Assembly: GCA_023382675.1 (NCBI GenBank) | Contig: JAHDWN010000020.1 | Coordinates: forward strand, 1-64,000 | Direction: 5' to 3' | DNA: 64,000 nucleotides | From: Anaerolineae bacterium | GTDB taxonomy: Bacteria; Chloroflexota; Anaerolineae; Aggregatilineales; Phototrophicaceae | In this document: positions 42,573 to 51,144 of the stretch, one piece after another | How the letters are laid out: every line of letters begins with the position of its first letter | Position numbering within the stretch: position 1 is the first letter of the stretch | Translations under genes and position numbers: made by a program | The notes under the pieces: generated by a model | The model's database searches: none | Told to the model about the DNA's origin: nothing | Seen by the model: the letters and a program-made list of their open reading frames with translations, nothing else

Positions 42573-43874
42573 CTAGCCGCTTAGACTGATGAACAGTTGC
42601 GTGTTGTCATCGCTCAGTGCCTGGTGCAAGACTGCTTTTGCATGCTGAATAAGGCGCAGTATACGTGTGGCTTCTGCCGGAGCAGGCTGTGCGTCTTGCC
42701 AGATCGCGGCGAGCACTGGCTCGATGTCCGTATCTTCGTCGAGATGCGCGCGATCCAGCATCGCCAGGGCAGCCGCAGCGCCGAGCGCAAAGCGTCGCGG
42801 CTCGATGTCCTGACTCAGTGACAGGCGCATCGTGCCGATCAGCCGGTCGTTCCAGCCGAGTTTGCGCATCGGATCGCGCCCGACGCGCTCGACACTGTCA
42901 CGCAGATAGCGGTTGGTCATCCGCGTGATCAGATCGTCCGCATAGGCAGTGTAGCCTGCCTGGGTAAACAACGGATCAACATCGGTATGTTTCTTGACGA
43001 GCGCCGCGCCCGATTCATCCAGGAAGGCTGCGCGTACAAACACCAGCGCGCCGGGGATGTCACGTAACTCTGAGACAAAGCGCACGCCACAGAGATTGCC
43101 CAGGTAGGCAGCCAAAGCATGAGTGGCATTGTGTCCATAGAGCTTGGCTTCCTCAAACGGCAGCAAATCAGGTTTTTCTTCGAAGACGGCGATGCCCCGC
43201 TGAAATGGCTCATCAAAACGTATTTGCGATATCAAAATGCGATTGAATTCTTCGACCAGGAACGCCCGCTTACTGCCAGGGAAGGCGGGAGCCAATCCCT
43301 GCTTATGGAGTTCTTCAGGGTCATCCACGACGCCGCTCATCTTGCCGATGACGGTATTCAGGAAGCGCACTCGATCGCGCACGGCGGGCTGCTCGGCTGC
43401 CGGAATCTCGCTCATGACGTTTTGTTCGAGGATTTCCGCCGCATGATTATGATTTTCTGCTGCGTAGATGACGCAGCGCGGGCCGCCGATGCTCACCTTC
43501 TGGCGCAGGCCCTGAGCGAGCACACGATGCAGGCTGCCGGGAGCGTCCGACACGTAGTAGCTGACGCTGGGGATGGCGGTGCCGATTTCCTCGGCGCTGG
43601 CAATGGCATCGATCAATCTGGCGCGGTCGGTTTCGATGGCAGGATTCTCAGCCGCTACCGTGCCTACGTGAACCTGCTCAATACGGTCGTTGTGCGCAAT
43701 GTTGAGCATGAAGTGTCCGTCGGCGCGGCGAAGCGCGTCCACCAGGTCCGGCATCACCTCCGCGACCACCAGACGGCCAAACGCGCCCGTTCTTGAGGCT
43801 TCATAGAGGAATAATCCTGCCTGGATGGCGCCAAATCCAAAGCCGACATATGTGCGTGTCCTGGATAGACTCAT
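42573..43874 (-). CDS. Mannitol-1-phosphate/altronate dehydrogenase family protein
   Basis: 433 residues from the ATG at 43874 (GAGG 8 bases upstream); the longer frame reads into the divergent promoter. A Rossmann-like start YVGFGFGAIQAGLFLYEA is followed by FLNTVIGKMSG (the conserved NxxxDR region reads NTVIGK) and the mannitol-dehydrogenase signature KLYGHNATHALAAYLGNL. Family members oxidise sugar alcohols or their phosphates with NAD+. The gene is divergent from the DeoR regulator and is likely part of the same polyol regulon. Confidence 0.82.
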   Translation of the reverse strand: MSLSRTRTYVGFGFGAIQAGLFLYEASRTGAFGRLVVAEVMPDLVDALRRADGHFMLNIAHNDRIEQVHVGTVAAENPAIETDRARLIDAIASAEEIGTAIPSVSYYVSDAPGSLHRVLAQGLRQKVSIGGPRCVIYAAENHNHAAEILEQNVMSEIPAAEQPAVRDRVRFLNTVIGKMSGVVDDPEELHKQGLAPAFPGSKRAFLVEEFNRILISQIRFDEPFQRGIAVFEEKPDLLPFEEAKLYGHNATHALAAYLGNLCGVRFVSELRDIPGALVFVRAAFLDESGAALVKKHTDVDPLFTQAGYTAYADDLITRMTNRYLRDSVERVGRDPMRKLGWNDRLIGTMRLSLSQDIEPRRFALGAAAALAMLDRAHLDEDTDIEPVLAAIWQDAQPAPAEATRILRLIQHAKAVLHQALSDDNTQLFISLSG

Positions 43875-43910
43875 GGTTGCAACCTCGTTAAAATCGCCCA
43901 AACGGACTGA

Positions 43911-43939
43911 TTGATCTCGCTTTTGAATGTGATTATAAT
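43911..43939 (+). promoter_or_regulatory. Promoter of the DeoR-led operon
   Basis: TTGATC (43911-43916), 17 bases, TATAAT (43934-43939). Because the -10 box covers an in-frame ATG at 43938, the real DeoR start must lie downstream, at 43971. Confidence 0.7.
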
Positions 43940-43970
43940 GAAAGTATTCGAAACCAGACAAAGCAATGTG

Positions 43971-44750
43971 ATGAGTGTGTCGCGCGATCTTTTTCTAGAA
44001 GAGCGCCGTCGGCAGGTCTTGGCGAGGGTGAAAGACGCGGGCCGCGTGTCTGTGGCGGAACTGAGCCAGGAATTCGGCGTCTCTGAAGTCACGATTCGTC
44101 TCGACTTGCAGGCACTTGCGGAACGCAACCTGATCTTACGCACACACGGCGGGGCAGTGCTTGCCGACACCAATGCGCTGGAAGGTGCTCTGGCCTTCAG
44201 ACAGCAGCAGCAGGTGCAGGAGAAAGTGCGTATCGGGCAGGCTGGCGCGGCCATGGTCGCCGATGGCGATGCGATTGCGCTTGATAGCAGCAGTACGGCA
44301 CTGGCCGTAGCGATGCACGTGAAGAATCACCGCCACCTGACGATTGTAACCAACAGCCTGGCGATAGGTCACGAAATGCTCGATGCGCCCGGCGTGAATC
44401 TCGTTATGTCTGGCGGGCAGCTGCGACGTGAAATGGCCTCGCTCGTGGGCATCGACAGTTTTGATGCCCTCCGTAAATTCAACCTTCAGATCGGCTTTTT
44501 CGGCGCGCATGGCATAACCGTCGAAGATGGCTTGACCGACGTGAGCGCGGAAGAGGCGGAAGTCAAACAACGCCTCATAAGTATGTGCCGCAAGGTGGTC
44601 GCCGTGTTGGATGCGACCAAATGGGGCAGAGTCGGGTTAATCTCGTTCGTGCCCATCGAGCGGGTCGATACCGTGATTACAGATAGTCATGCGCCCGCCG
44701 AATTGATGGATCAGGTGCGTGTGCTTGGCAAAGATATCCTGCTTGTTTGA
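43971..44750 (+). CDS. DeoR/GlpR family transcriptional regulator
   Basis: 259 residues from the ATG at 43971. N-terminal DeoR helix-turn-helix: RRQVLARVKDAGRVSVAELS, then GVSEVTIRLDLQ and RTHGGAV. The C-terminal ~180 residues form the DeoRC sugar-phosphate sensor: ALDSSSTALAVAMHV, VTNSLAIGHE, VMSGGQLRRE, FFGAHGITVEDGLTD and DATKWGRVG. Such proteins repress sugar operons until a phosphorylated sugar binds. It heads the operon running to 53658 and is divergent from the mannitol-dehydrogenase-like gene, so it probably controls both. Confidence 0.93.
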   Translation: MSVSRDLFLEERRRQVLARVKDAGRVSVAELSQEFGVSEVTIRLDLQALAERNLILRTHGGAVLADTNALEGALAFRQQQQVQEKVRIGQAGAAMVADGDAIALDSSSTALAVAMHVKNHRHLTIVTNSLAIGHEMLDAPGVNLVMSGGQLRREMASLVGIDSFDALRKFNLQIGFFGAHGITVEDGLTDVSAEEAEVKQRLISMCRKVVAVLDATKWGRVGLISFVPIERVDTVITDSHAPAELMDQVRVLGKDILLV

Positions 44751-44767
44751 TACGAGGTGAGAAACGG

Positions 44768-46099
44768 ATGGCAGCGCCAGTGGTCATGCCCAAGCTGGGC
44801 AATACGATGGAAAGCGCAATCATCATGCGCTGGGCGAAAAATGTCGGCGATCCAGTCGCAGAGGGTGATGTATTGTGCGAGATCGAAACCGACAAGGCGA
44901 CGATGGAGGTGGAAAGTACGGCGTCAGGCACGCTGCTGGCACGTTTCTTCAACGAAGGCGACGACGTGCCGGTGCTGTTGAATATCGTCGCTATCGGCGC
45001 GCCGGGGGAGGATGTCGAGAGTTTGCGGCCTGAGGGGGTAGGGGCGTCATCAGCGCCTGCGCCCGCCGAAGCGACTCCCGCTGCTGCTCAGATGCAGACC
45101 ACGCCTCTGCCTGTGCCTGCCAGTGTGGTGGGGAATGGCGGCATTTCGCCGCGTGCGAAGAACCTGGCCGCACAAAAACAGCTCGATCTATCAGGACTGC
45201 CGGGCAGCGGGCCACACGGGCGGATCATCGAGCGCGATGTACACGCAGCGCTGACAGGGCGGCCCAAAGTCACTCCGCTCGCGCGGGAAATGCTGGCTTC
45301 AGGCGGGTTTGTCGCGCCGGATCAAGGCACTGGAGCACGCGGTCGGATCACGTCGAAAGACTTGCAGCCTGCCGCTGCGACCCTGCCATCGCTGCAAGAG
45401 GGCGACATTCTGGAAGTGATCCCGGTCAAGGGCACACGCAAAATCATCAGCCAGCGGATGCTCGCCTCGATGCAGACGACTGCGCAGCTAACCATGAATA
45501 CATTTGCCGATGCGCGCCCGCTGATGGCCTATCGCCAGCGGCTCAAGAACAGCGCGGAGGCGCTCGGCTTGCGCGACGTGACGATCAACGATCTGTTGAT
45601 GTACGTCGTTGCGCGGACCCTTCTCAGCTATCCCGAACTCAATGCCTTGTACACCGATGAACAAATCACGCTTTACCGGCGTGTCCATCTCGGTTTTGCG
45701 GTCGATACGCCGCGCGGCTTGATCGTGCCGGTGATCCGGAGTGCGAGCGAACTGACGCTCAAGCAGCAGGCGCAGGAAGCTCGACGGTTGGCAGCCGCTT
45801 GCCAGAACGGCACAGTTGCGCCGGACGATCTCAACGGCGGTACCTTCACCGTCACGAACCTGGGCAATTTGGGCATCGAGACGTTCACCCCGATCCTGAA
45901 TCCGCCGCAGGTGGCGATCCTGGGCGTCGGCAACATCCATCTCAAGCCGGTCGCTGTTGACGGCGATGTGCAGTTCATCCAGCACATCGGGCTGTCGCTC
46001 ACGATCAATCATCAGGTCGTGGATGGCGCACCGGGCGCACGCTTCTTACAGGCATTGGCTGCTAATCTCGCGCAACTGGAACTGATGCTGGCGCTGTAA
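44768..46099 (+). CDS. 2-oxoacid dehydrogenase E2 acyltransferase with two E3/E1-binding-like domains
   Basis: 443 residues from the ATG at 44768 (GAGGTGAG at 44753-44760). Residues 1-75 form a lipoyl domain, with the lipoate Lys43 in EIETDKATME. After an Ala/Pro linker, two peripheral-subunit-binding-like segments occur in a row: ISPRAKNLA...GSGPHGRIIERDV (126-160) and VTPLAREML...GTGARGRITSKDL (168-199). Most E2 proteins have one. The catalytic domain (about 215-443) ends in NHQVVDGAPG, giving His415 and Asp419. It would move an acyl group from E1 to CoA. No E3 (dihydrolipoamide dehydrogenase) gene is in the window. Confidence 0.9.
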   Translation: MAAPVVMPKLGNTMESAIIMRWAKNVGDPVAEGDVLCEIETDKATMEVESTASGTLLARFFNEGDDVPVLLNIVAIGAPGEDVESLRPEGVGASSAPAPAEATPAAAQMQTTPLPVPASVVGNGGISPRAKNLAAQKQLDLSGLPGSGPHGRIIERDVHAALTGRPKVTPLAREMLASGGFVAPDQGTGARGRITSKDLQPAAATLPSLQEGDILEVIPVKGTRKIISQRMLASMQTTAQLTMNTFADARPLMAYRQRLKNSAEALGLRDVTINDLLMYVVARTLLSYPELNALYTDEQITLYRRVHLGFAVDTPRGLIVPVIRSASELTLKQQAQEARRLAAACQNGTVAPDDLNGGTFTVTNLGNLGIETFTPILNPPQVAILGVGNIHLKPVAVDGDVQFIQHIGLSLTINHQVVDGAPGARFLQALAANLAQLELMLAL

Positions 46100-46151
46100 G
46101 TCCGCCGGCTGAGCATAAAGCATCGACTGACACTGAGGAGAATGTGAAGGC

Positions 46152-48620
46152 ATGACGAAGACGATCACGATCGACCCGGCAGACGTGCGGGCACGATCAA
46201 CACTGCGCGGCCCCGAAATCCCGATCAACGCCTACGACTCCGATCCAAAAAAGGAGGCGGCGAAGTATGGCACGGCGACGCTGGTACGCATTTATCGCGA
46301 CATGGTCTTCATTCGCGAATTTGAAACCATGCTCGACCGCATCAAGAAAGAGGGCGTCTACGAAGGCATCGAATACAACCACAAAGGCCCGGCGCATCTC
46401 TCGATTGGGCAGGAGGCCTCCGCTGTCGGCCAGAGTCTCAATCTGACGCCGGACGACTTCATCTTCGGCTCGCACCGCAGCCACGGTGAAATCCTGGCAA
46501 AGGGGCTTTCGGCCATCGAACAGCTCAGCGAAGACGAGTTGATGCGCATCATGGAAACCTACATGGATGGGAATCCTTTGCGTATCGTCGAGAAGCATAT
46601 TGGCGCGGGCGACAGCCTGCGTGATCTGGCGATCAACTACCTGCTCTACGGCACGCTGGCGGAGATTTTTGGCCGCGAACCCGGGTTCAATATGGGCATG
46701 GGCGGCTCGATGCACGCCTTCTTCCCGCCGTTTGGCGTCATGCCGAACAATGCCATCGTCGGCGGCTCGGCAGACATCGCTGTGGGGTCGGCGCTCTATA
46801 AGCGTGTCAACCGCAAGCCCGGCATCGTCATCGCCAACATCGGCGATGCGTCGATGGGCTGCGGCCCGGTTTGGGAAGCGATGATGTTCGCGGCGATGGA
46901 TCAATATCACACGCTCTGGGATGACGAGATCGGCGGCGCACCACCGATTCTGTTCAACTTCATGAACAACTTCTACGGCATGGGCGGCCAGCCGAAGGGC
47001 GAGACGATGGGCTTCGGTGTCCTGGCGCGCGTCGGTCTGGGCGTGAATGAAGACGCGATGCACGCGGAACGTGTCGATGGGTACAACCCGCTTGCTGTGG
47101 CCGACGCCATCGAACGCAAGAAAGCGATCTTGCTCGAAGGACACGGGCCGGTGCTGCTCGACACGATCACGTACCGCTTTGCCGGTCATTCGCCATCGGA
47201 TGCGTCCACCTATCGCGACAAACACGAAATCGATCTCTGGCGCGAAGTCGACTCGCTGGTCAACTATCACGAGTATCTCAAAGACAACAGCCATGCCACC
47301 GAAGATGCGCTTGAAGCTTTCAAGACGGACATCACGGGGCGGCTGGTCAAGGTGCTGTCTGCGGCAGTGTCCGACAACATTTCACCACGGATTCGCCCAG
47401 GCAATGGCGATCCGATTGGGGCGATGATGTTCTCGAATCAGATTGTCGACCGGATGGAAGACCGGACGCCCGAAGTGCTGATCCCGAAAGAGGAAAGCCG
47501 CTACAAGACGACCCAGGAGAAATTCCGCTTTGGGTTGGATGAGAATGGCAAGCCGCTCTCGAAGATGAAATGCCTGACTTACGCTGAGGCGCTCTTCGAG
47601 GCCATGGTACATCGCTTCTACGAAGACCCGACGATGGTCGCCTACGGTGAGGAAAACCGCGATTGGGGCGGCGCGTTCGGCGTCTATCGCGGGCTGACGG
47701 AAATGCTGCCCTATCACCGCCTGTTCAATTCACCGATCTCCGAAGGCGCGATCGCCGGGACAGCCGTTGGTTATGCCATCAGCGGTGGGCGTGTGGTCGC
47801 AGAACTGATGTACTGTGATTTCATGGGGCGCGCGGGTGACGAGATCTTCAACCAGATGGCGAAATGGCAGTCGATGTCTGCCGGTGTGCTCAGGATGCCG
47901 CTGGTTTTGCGTGTGTCGGTCGGCGCGAAATATGGCGCACAGCATTCGCAGGATTGGACTTCGATCTGTGCCCATATCCCCGGTCTGAAGGTCATGTTCC
48001 CGGCGACGCCATACGATGCCAAAGGGATGCTCAATCTGGCACTGCATGGCACCGACCCTGTTGTCTTCTTTGAGAGCCAGCGGTTATACACCGAGCCAGA
48101 GACGCTGGTCGCAGGTGGTGTGCCGACCGAGTACTATGAAGTCGAAATGGGCGAACCCGCAGTGCGCCATGAGGGCACCGATCTCACCATCGTGACGGTG
48201 GGTGCGACGCTCTATCGTGCGCTGGAGGCGGCTGCGGAACTCGAAAGCAAGCACGGTCTGTCGGTTGAGGTCATCGATGCGCGCTTCATTAACCCGCTCA
48301 ACTACGACAAGATTTTGCAGTCGGTGCGCAAGACGGGCAAGCTCGTGCTCGCTTCCGATGCCTGTGAGCGTGGCTCGTTCATGCACACGATGGCGTCCAC
48401 GATCAGCCAGCTTGCTTTCAGCTACCTGGATGGGCCTGTCGCCGTCGTGGGCGCGCGTAACTGGATCACGCCGCCAGCAGAATTGGAGGAGGATTTCTTC
48501 CCGCAGACGGCATGGATCATCGATACGATCCACGAACGCATCCTGCCGCTGCCAGGACATCAGCCCAGCACGGTTCAGACGGACGATGAACTCCTGCGCC
48601 GGTATCGCTGCGGGATCTAA
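46152..48620 (+). CDS. Fused E1 alpha-beta subunit of a thiamine-dependent 2-oxoacid/acetoin-type dehydrogenase
   Basis: 822 residues: an E1-alpha-like half (about 35-440) and an E1-beta-like half (about 473-800) in one chain. The alpha part has [26 protein letters not shown] and [13 protein letters not shown]. The thiamine-diphosphate motif starts at [13 protein letters not shown] (231) and ends at [10 protein letters not shown] (Asn272-Asn273); it is longer than usual by about 10 residues, with [10 protein letters not shown] inserted. The beta part has [36 protein letters not shown] and [12 protein letters not shown]. It decarboxylates a 2-oxoacid or cleaves an acyloin and passes the acyl group to E2. 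The native substrate is unknown; the neighbours point to a sugar or polyol derivative. Confidence 0.88.
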   Translation: MTKTITIDPADVRARSTLRGPEIPINAYDSDPKKEAAKYGTATLVRIYRDMVFIREFETMLDRIKKEGVYEGIEYNHKGPAHLSIGQEASAVGQSLNLTPDDFIFGSHRSHGEILAKGLSAIEQLSEDELMRIMETYMDGNPLRIVEKHIGAGDSLRDLAINYLLYGTLAEIFGREPGFNMGMGGSMHAFFPPFGVMPNNAIVGGSADIAVGSALYKRVNRKPGIVIANIGDASMGCGPVWEAMMFAAMDQYHTLWDDEIGGAPPILFNFMNNFYGMGGQPKGETMGFGVLARVGLGVNEDAMHAERVDGYNPLAVADAIERKKAILLEGHGPVLLDTITYRFAGHSPSDASTYRDKHEIDLWREVDSLVNYHEYLKDNSHATEDALEAFKTDITGRLVKVLSAAVSDNISPRIRPGNGDPIGAMMFSNQIVDRMEDRTPEVLIPKEESRYKTTQEKFRFGLDENGKPLSKMKCLTYAEALFEAMVHRFYEDPTMVAYGEENRDWGGAFGVYRGLTEMLPYHRLFNSPISEGAIAGTAVGYAISGGRVVAELMYCDFMGRAGDEIFNQMAKWQSMSAGVLRMPLVLRVSVGAKYGAQHSQDWTSICAHIPGLKVMFPATPYDAKGMLNLALHGTDPVVFFESQRLYTEPETLVAGGVPTEYYEVEMGEPAVRHEGTDLTIVTVGATLYRALEAAAELESKHGLSVEVIDARFINPLNYDKILQSVRKTGKLVLASDACERGSFMHTMASTISQLAFSYLDGPVAVVGARNWITPPAELEEDFFPQTAWIIDTIHERILPLPGHQPSTVQTDDELLRRYRCGI

Positions 48621-48635
48621 ACGAAAGCCACGCCG

Positions 48636-49781
48636 ATGATGCCCCGGATCAGGCTCGCGCTTGATAACTGCTTCGCTTCCAAGCGCTGGACAGAACCTGG
48701 CGAATGGATGGACATCGCGCGCGACGTTGGCATCTTCTACATCGAGGCGAGCGCCGATAACGAGTGTGATCCGCTTTACAGCACGCCGGAGTCGCTGCGA
48801 GACTGGGTTGAAGCTGTGCGGACGGCTTCGACCCGCACCGGAGTCAAGGTCGCCACCCTGTATTCCGGGCACGGCACCTATACGACTCTGGGGCTGGCGC
48901 ATCCCGATGTGCGCGTGCGCGATCACATCCAGCACGACTGGCTGGAAGTCATGATCCACACGGCGGCAGAGATGGACGCCGGGCTGGGGTATTTCTGTCA
49001 TGCCTTCCCGCAGTCCGTGCTGCGCGATACCTGGCGCTATGCTGCCGCCGAAGCCGATCTGTTCGCGCGCCTGGGGCAGTTGGCAAATGTGGCGGCTGAA
49101 GCCGGACTGAGCAGCATCTCGGTCGAGCAGATGTATACACCGCACCAGATTCCGTGGACACTCTCCGGGGCTGACCGCCTGCTGACTACGGTCTTTCAGT
49201 CAGCGGGCGCGCCGATGTATCTAACGCTCGATGTCGGTCATGCCTTCGGCCAGCGGCACTATCTGAAGCCGACGCCCGAAGACATACGTGCATATGTTGA
49301 GGCAGCGCGCACCGGGCAGGTGTCAGATGATGCCTGGGTGGGATATGCCGACGCCATTGACCTGAATGCACCTGACGCTGAAGACCGACTTCGCACTCAA
49401 ATCGAAGTTCAGAGCTATCTTTTTGCCGAGCTGGACGATGGCGATCCGTATCAATGGTTGCGGCGCTTGGGCGCATACGCGCCGATCATCCACTTGCAGC
49501 AGACGGATGGTAGCGTATCCGCGCACCGCCCCTTTACGCAGGCATTCAACGCGACCGGCATGATCCAGCCCGACAGGGTGCTGCGCGCGCTGGCTGAGTC
49601 GTATGCGCAGGCAGCAGCGCCGAGTCTGCCACCGCGATGCCAGGATGTCTATCTGACGATTGAAGTTTTCAGCAGCACGGCGCAGAAACCCAAGGCGATC
49701 CTGGCGAATATCCGCGAGTCGGCGGCATACTGGCGGCAGTTCATCCCGGAGGATGGCTTGCCGCTCGACCAACTGATCTAA
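48636..49781 (+). CDS. Sugar phosphate isomerase/epimerase-like TIM-barrel protein
   Basis: 381 residues of the xylose-isomerase-like TIM-barrel (AP endonuclease 2) superfamily. RIRLALDNCFASKRWTEPGE begins the barrel. FYIEASADNECDP, VATLYSGHGTY, SISVEQMYTPHQIPW and YLTLDVGHAFGQRHYL carry the acidic and His residues expected at the metal site, and PIIHLQQTDG lies on a late strand. These proteins move carbonyl groups or epimerise sugars. Substrate not recognisable. It begins 15 bases after the E1 stop in the operon. Confidence 0.8.
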   Translation: MMPRIRLALDNCFASKRWTEPGEWMDIARDVGIFYIEASADNECDPLYSTPESLRDWVEAVRTASTRTGVKVATLYSGHGTYTTLGLAHPDVRVRDHIQHDWLEVMIHTAAEMDAGLGYFCHAFPQSVLRDTWRYAAAEADLFARLGQLANVAAEAGLSSISVEQMYTPHQIPWTLSGADRLLTTVFQSAGAPMYLTLDVGHAFGQRHYLKPTPEDIRAYVEAARTGQVSDDAWVGYADAIDLNAPDAEDRLRTQIEVQSYLFAELDDGDPYQWLRRLGAYAPIIHLQQTDGSVSAHRPFTQAFNATGMIQPDRVLRALAESYAQAAAPSLPPRCQDVYLTIEVFSSTAQKPKAILANIRESAAYWRQFIPEDGLPLDQLI

Positions 49782-49796
49782 CAGACAAGGTTGCTT

Positions 49797-51134
49797 ATGA
49801 ATTCGCATGTCGAGGCGCTCGAAGCGCAGCTCAATGATTTTGACCGGCAGACACGTGCTGCCGCGCTGGCTGAACTGGTGGCGCTCAATCAGCGGGGCGA
49901 AGTCGCGTTTGAGGCGGAAAAACCGATTGCCAACCTCCACTGCCACACGTTCTTCTCGTTCAACACCTATGGCTATTCGCCATCTGGTCTGGCCTGGCTG
50001 GCCAAGCAGCGCGGCATCCGCCTGCTGGGCATTGTCGATTTCGATGTGCTGGACGCGGTCGATGAATTTCTCGACGCCTGTGAGATCGTCGGTGTGCGTG
50101 GAAGCGCCGGTATCGAGACGCGCATCTATCTGCCGGAATTCGCCACGCGCGAGATCAACTCGCCAGGCGAGCCTGGAATCTACTATCACATGGGCATCGG
50201 CTTTGCCAGCAGCTGGGTGCCGGAATCTGCCGCGCCGATCCTGGCTGATCTGCGCCAGCGTGCCAGCCAGCGCAATCTCGGTGTCGTCGCTCGGCTGAAT
50301 GCCTACCTTGATCCGGTACAGATCGACTATGAGCATGACGTGCTGCCGCTGACGCCGGGCGGCAACGCGACCGAGCGCCACATCGTCGTCGCCTATATCC
50401 GTGCCGCAGAACGAGAGGCGGCTAATCCGGCGGCTTTCTGGGCGGAGAAGCTCGGCCAACCTGTGGACAAAGTCACGGCGTTGATGCAGGATTTCGGCAG
50501 CTTCCAGAACACGATCCGTTCGAAGCTGATCAAAAAAGGCGGCCCCGGCTACGTCCAGCCCGGCCCGGATACGTTCCCGGCAATTGAGGATTTCCACCGC
50601 TTGATCGTCGCTTGCGATGCGCTGCCGACTGTGACCTGGCTGGATGGCACGTCTACGGGCGAACAGGCTATCGAAGAGCTGCTTGCGCTTCTGATCGGCA
50701 AGGGAGCAGTCGCGCTGAACATTGTGCCGGATCGCAACTGGAACTTTGCCGATCCGGAAGTCAAACGGGTCAAAGTGGACAAGCTCTACGAGATCGTCCG
50801 CCTGGCCGCCGAGTACGATCTACCGCTGAACGTGGGGACTGAGATGAACGCGTTCGGGCAGAAGCTGGTCGATGATTTTGACGCGCCGGAACTCGCGCCT
50901 GTCCGTCAGGCATTCCTGGATGGCGCGCACTTTGTCTACGGCCACACGCTCATGCAGCGGCGCGCCAGTCTGGGCTATCAGAGCGCCTGGGCAAAGGCGC
51001 AGTTGCCCACGCGCCGCGAACGGAATAGATTCTATGAACAGATCGGCCGCAGCGTCACGTCAGGGAAAGCGGCGCTGACGATCGATGAGTCGATGTCACC
51101 TGCCGATGTGCTGGCTAAATTAGGGTCCTCGTGA
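49797..51134 (+). CDS. PHP-domain-like hydrolase of unknown substrate
   Basis: 445 residues from the ATG at 49797. The start of a PHP fold is visible: ANLHCHTFFSFNTYGYSPSG with the metal HxH motif, then RGIRLLGIVDFDVLDAVDEF and GSAGIETRIYL. A middle helical insert (about 170-270) is unusual. Later strands include NIVPDRNWNF, LPLNVGTEMNAFG and FVYGHTLMQRRAS. PHP proteins are metal-dependent phosphoesterases; a sugar-phosphate phosphatase is the simplest reading. It lies between the isomerase-like gene and the MDR gene, with 10-15 base gaps on each side. Confidence 0.72.
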   Translation: MNSHVEALEAQLNDFDRQTRAAALAELVALNQRGEVAFEAEKPIANLHCHTFFSFNTYGYSPSGLAWLAKQRGIRLLGIVDFDVLDAVDEFLDACEIVGVRGSAGIETRIYLPEFATREINSPGEPGIYYHMGIGFASSWVPESAAPILADLRQRASQRNLGVVARLNAYLDPVQIDYEHDVLPLTPGGNATERHIVVAYIRAAEREAANPAAFWAEKLGQPVDKVTALMQDFGSFQNTIRSKLIKKGGPGYVQPGPDTFPAIEDFHRLIVACDALPTVTWLDGTSTGEQAIEELLALLIGKGAVALNIVPDRNWNFADPEVKRVKVDKLYEIVRLAAEYDLPLNVGTEMNAFGQKLVDDFDAPELAPVRQAFLDGAHFVYGHTLMQRRASLGYQSAWAKAQLPTRRERNRFYEQIGRSVTSGKAALTIDESMSPADVLAKLGSS

Positions 51135-51144
51135 GGGAGGGATT

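Noticed and set aside
46197..47294. Minus-strand open frame opposite the fused E1 gene
   Set aside because: No motif and shadow of a certain coding sequence.
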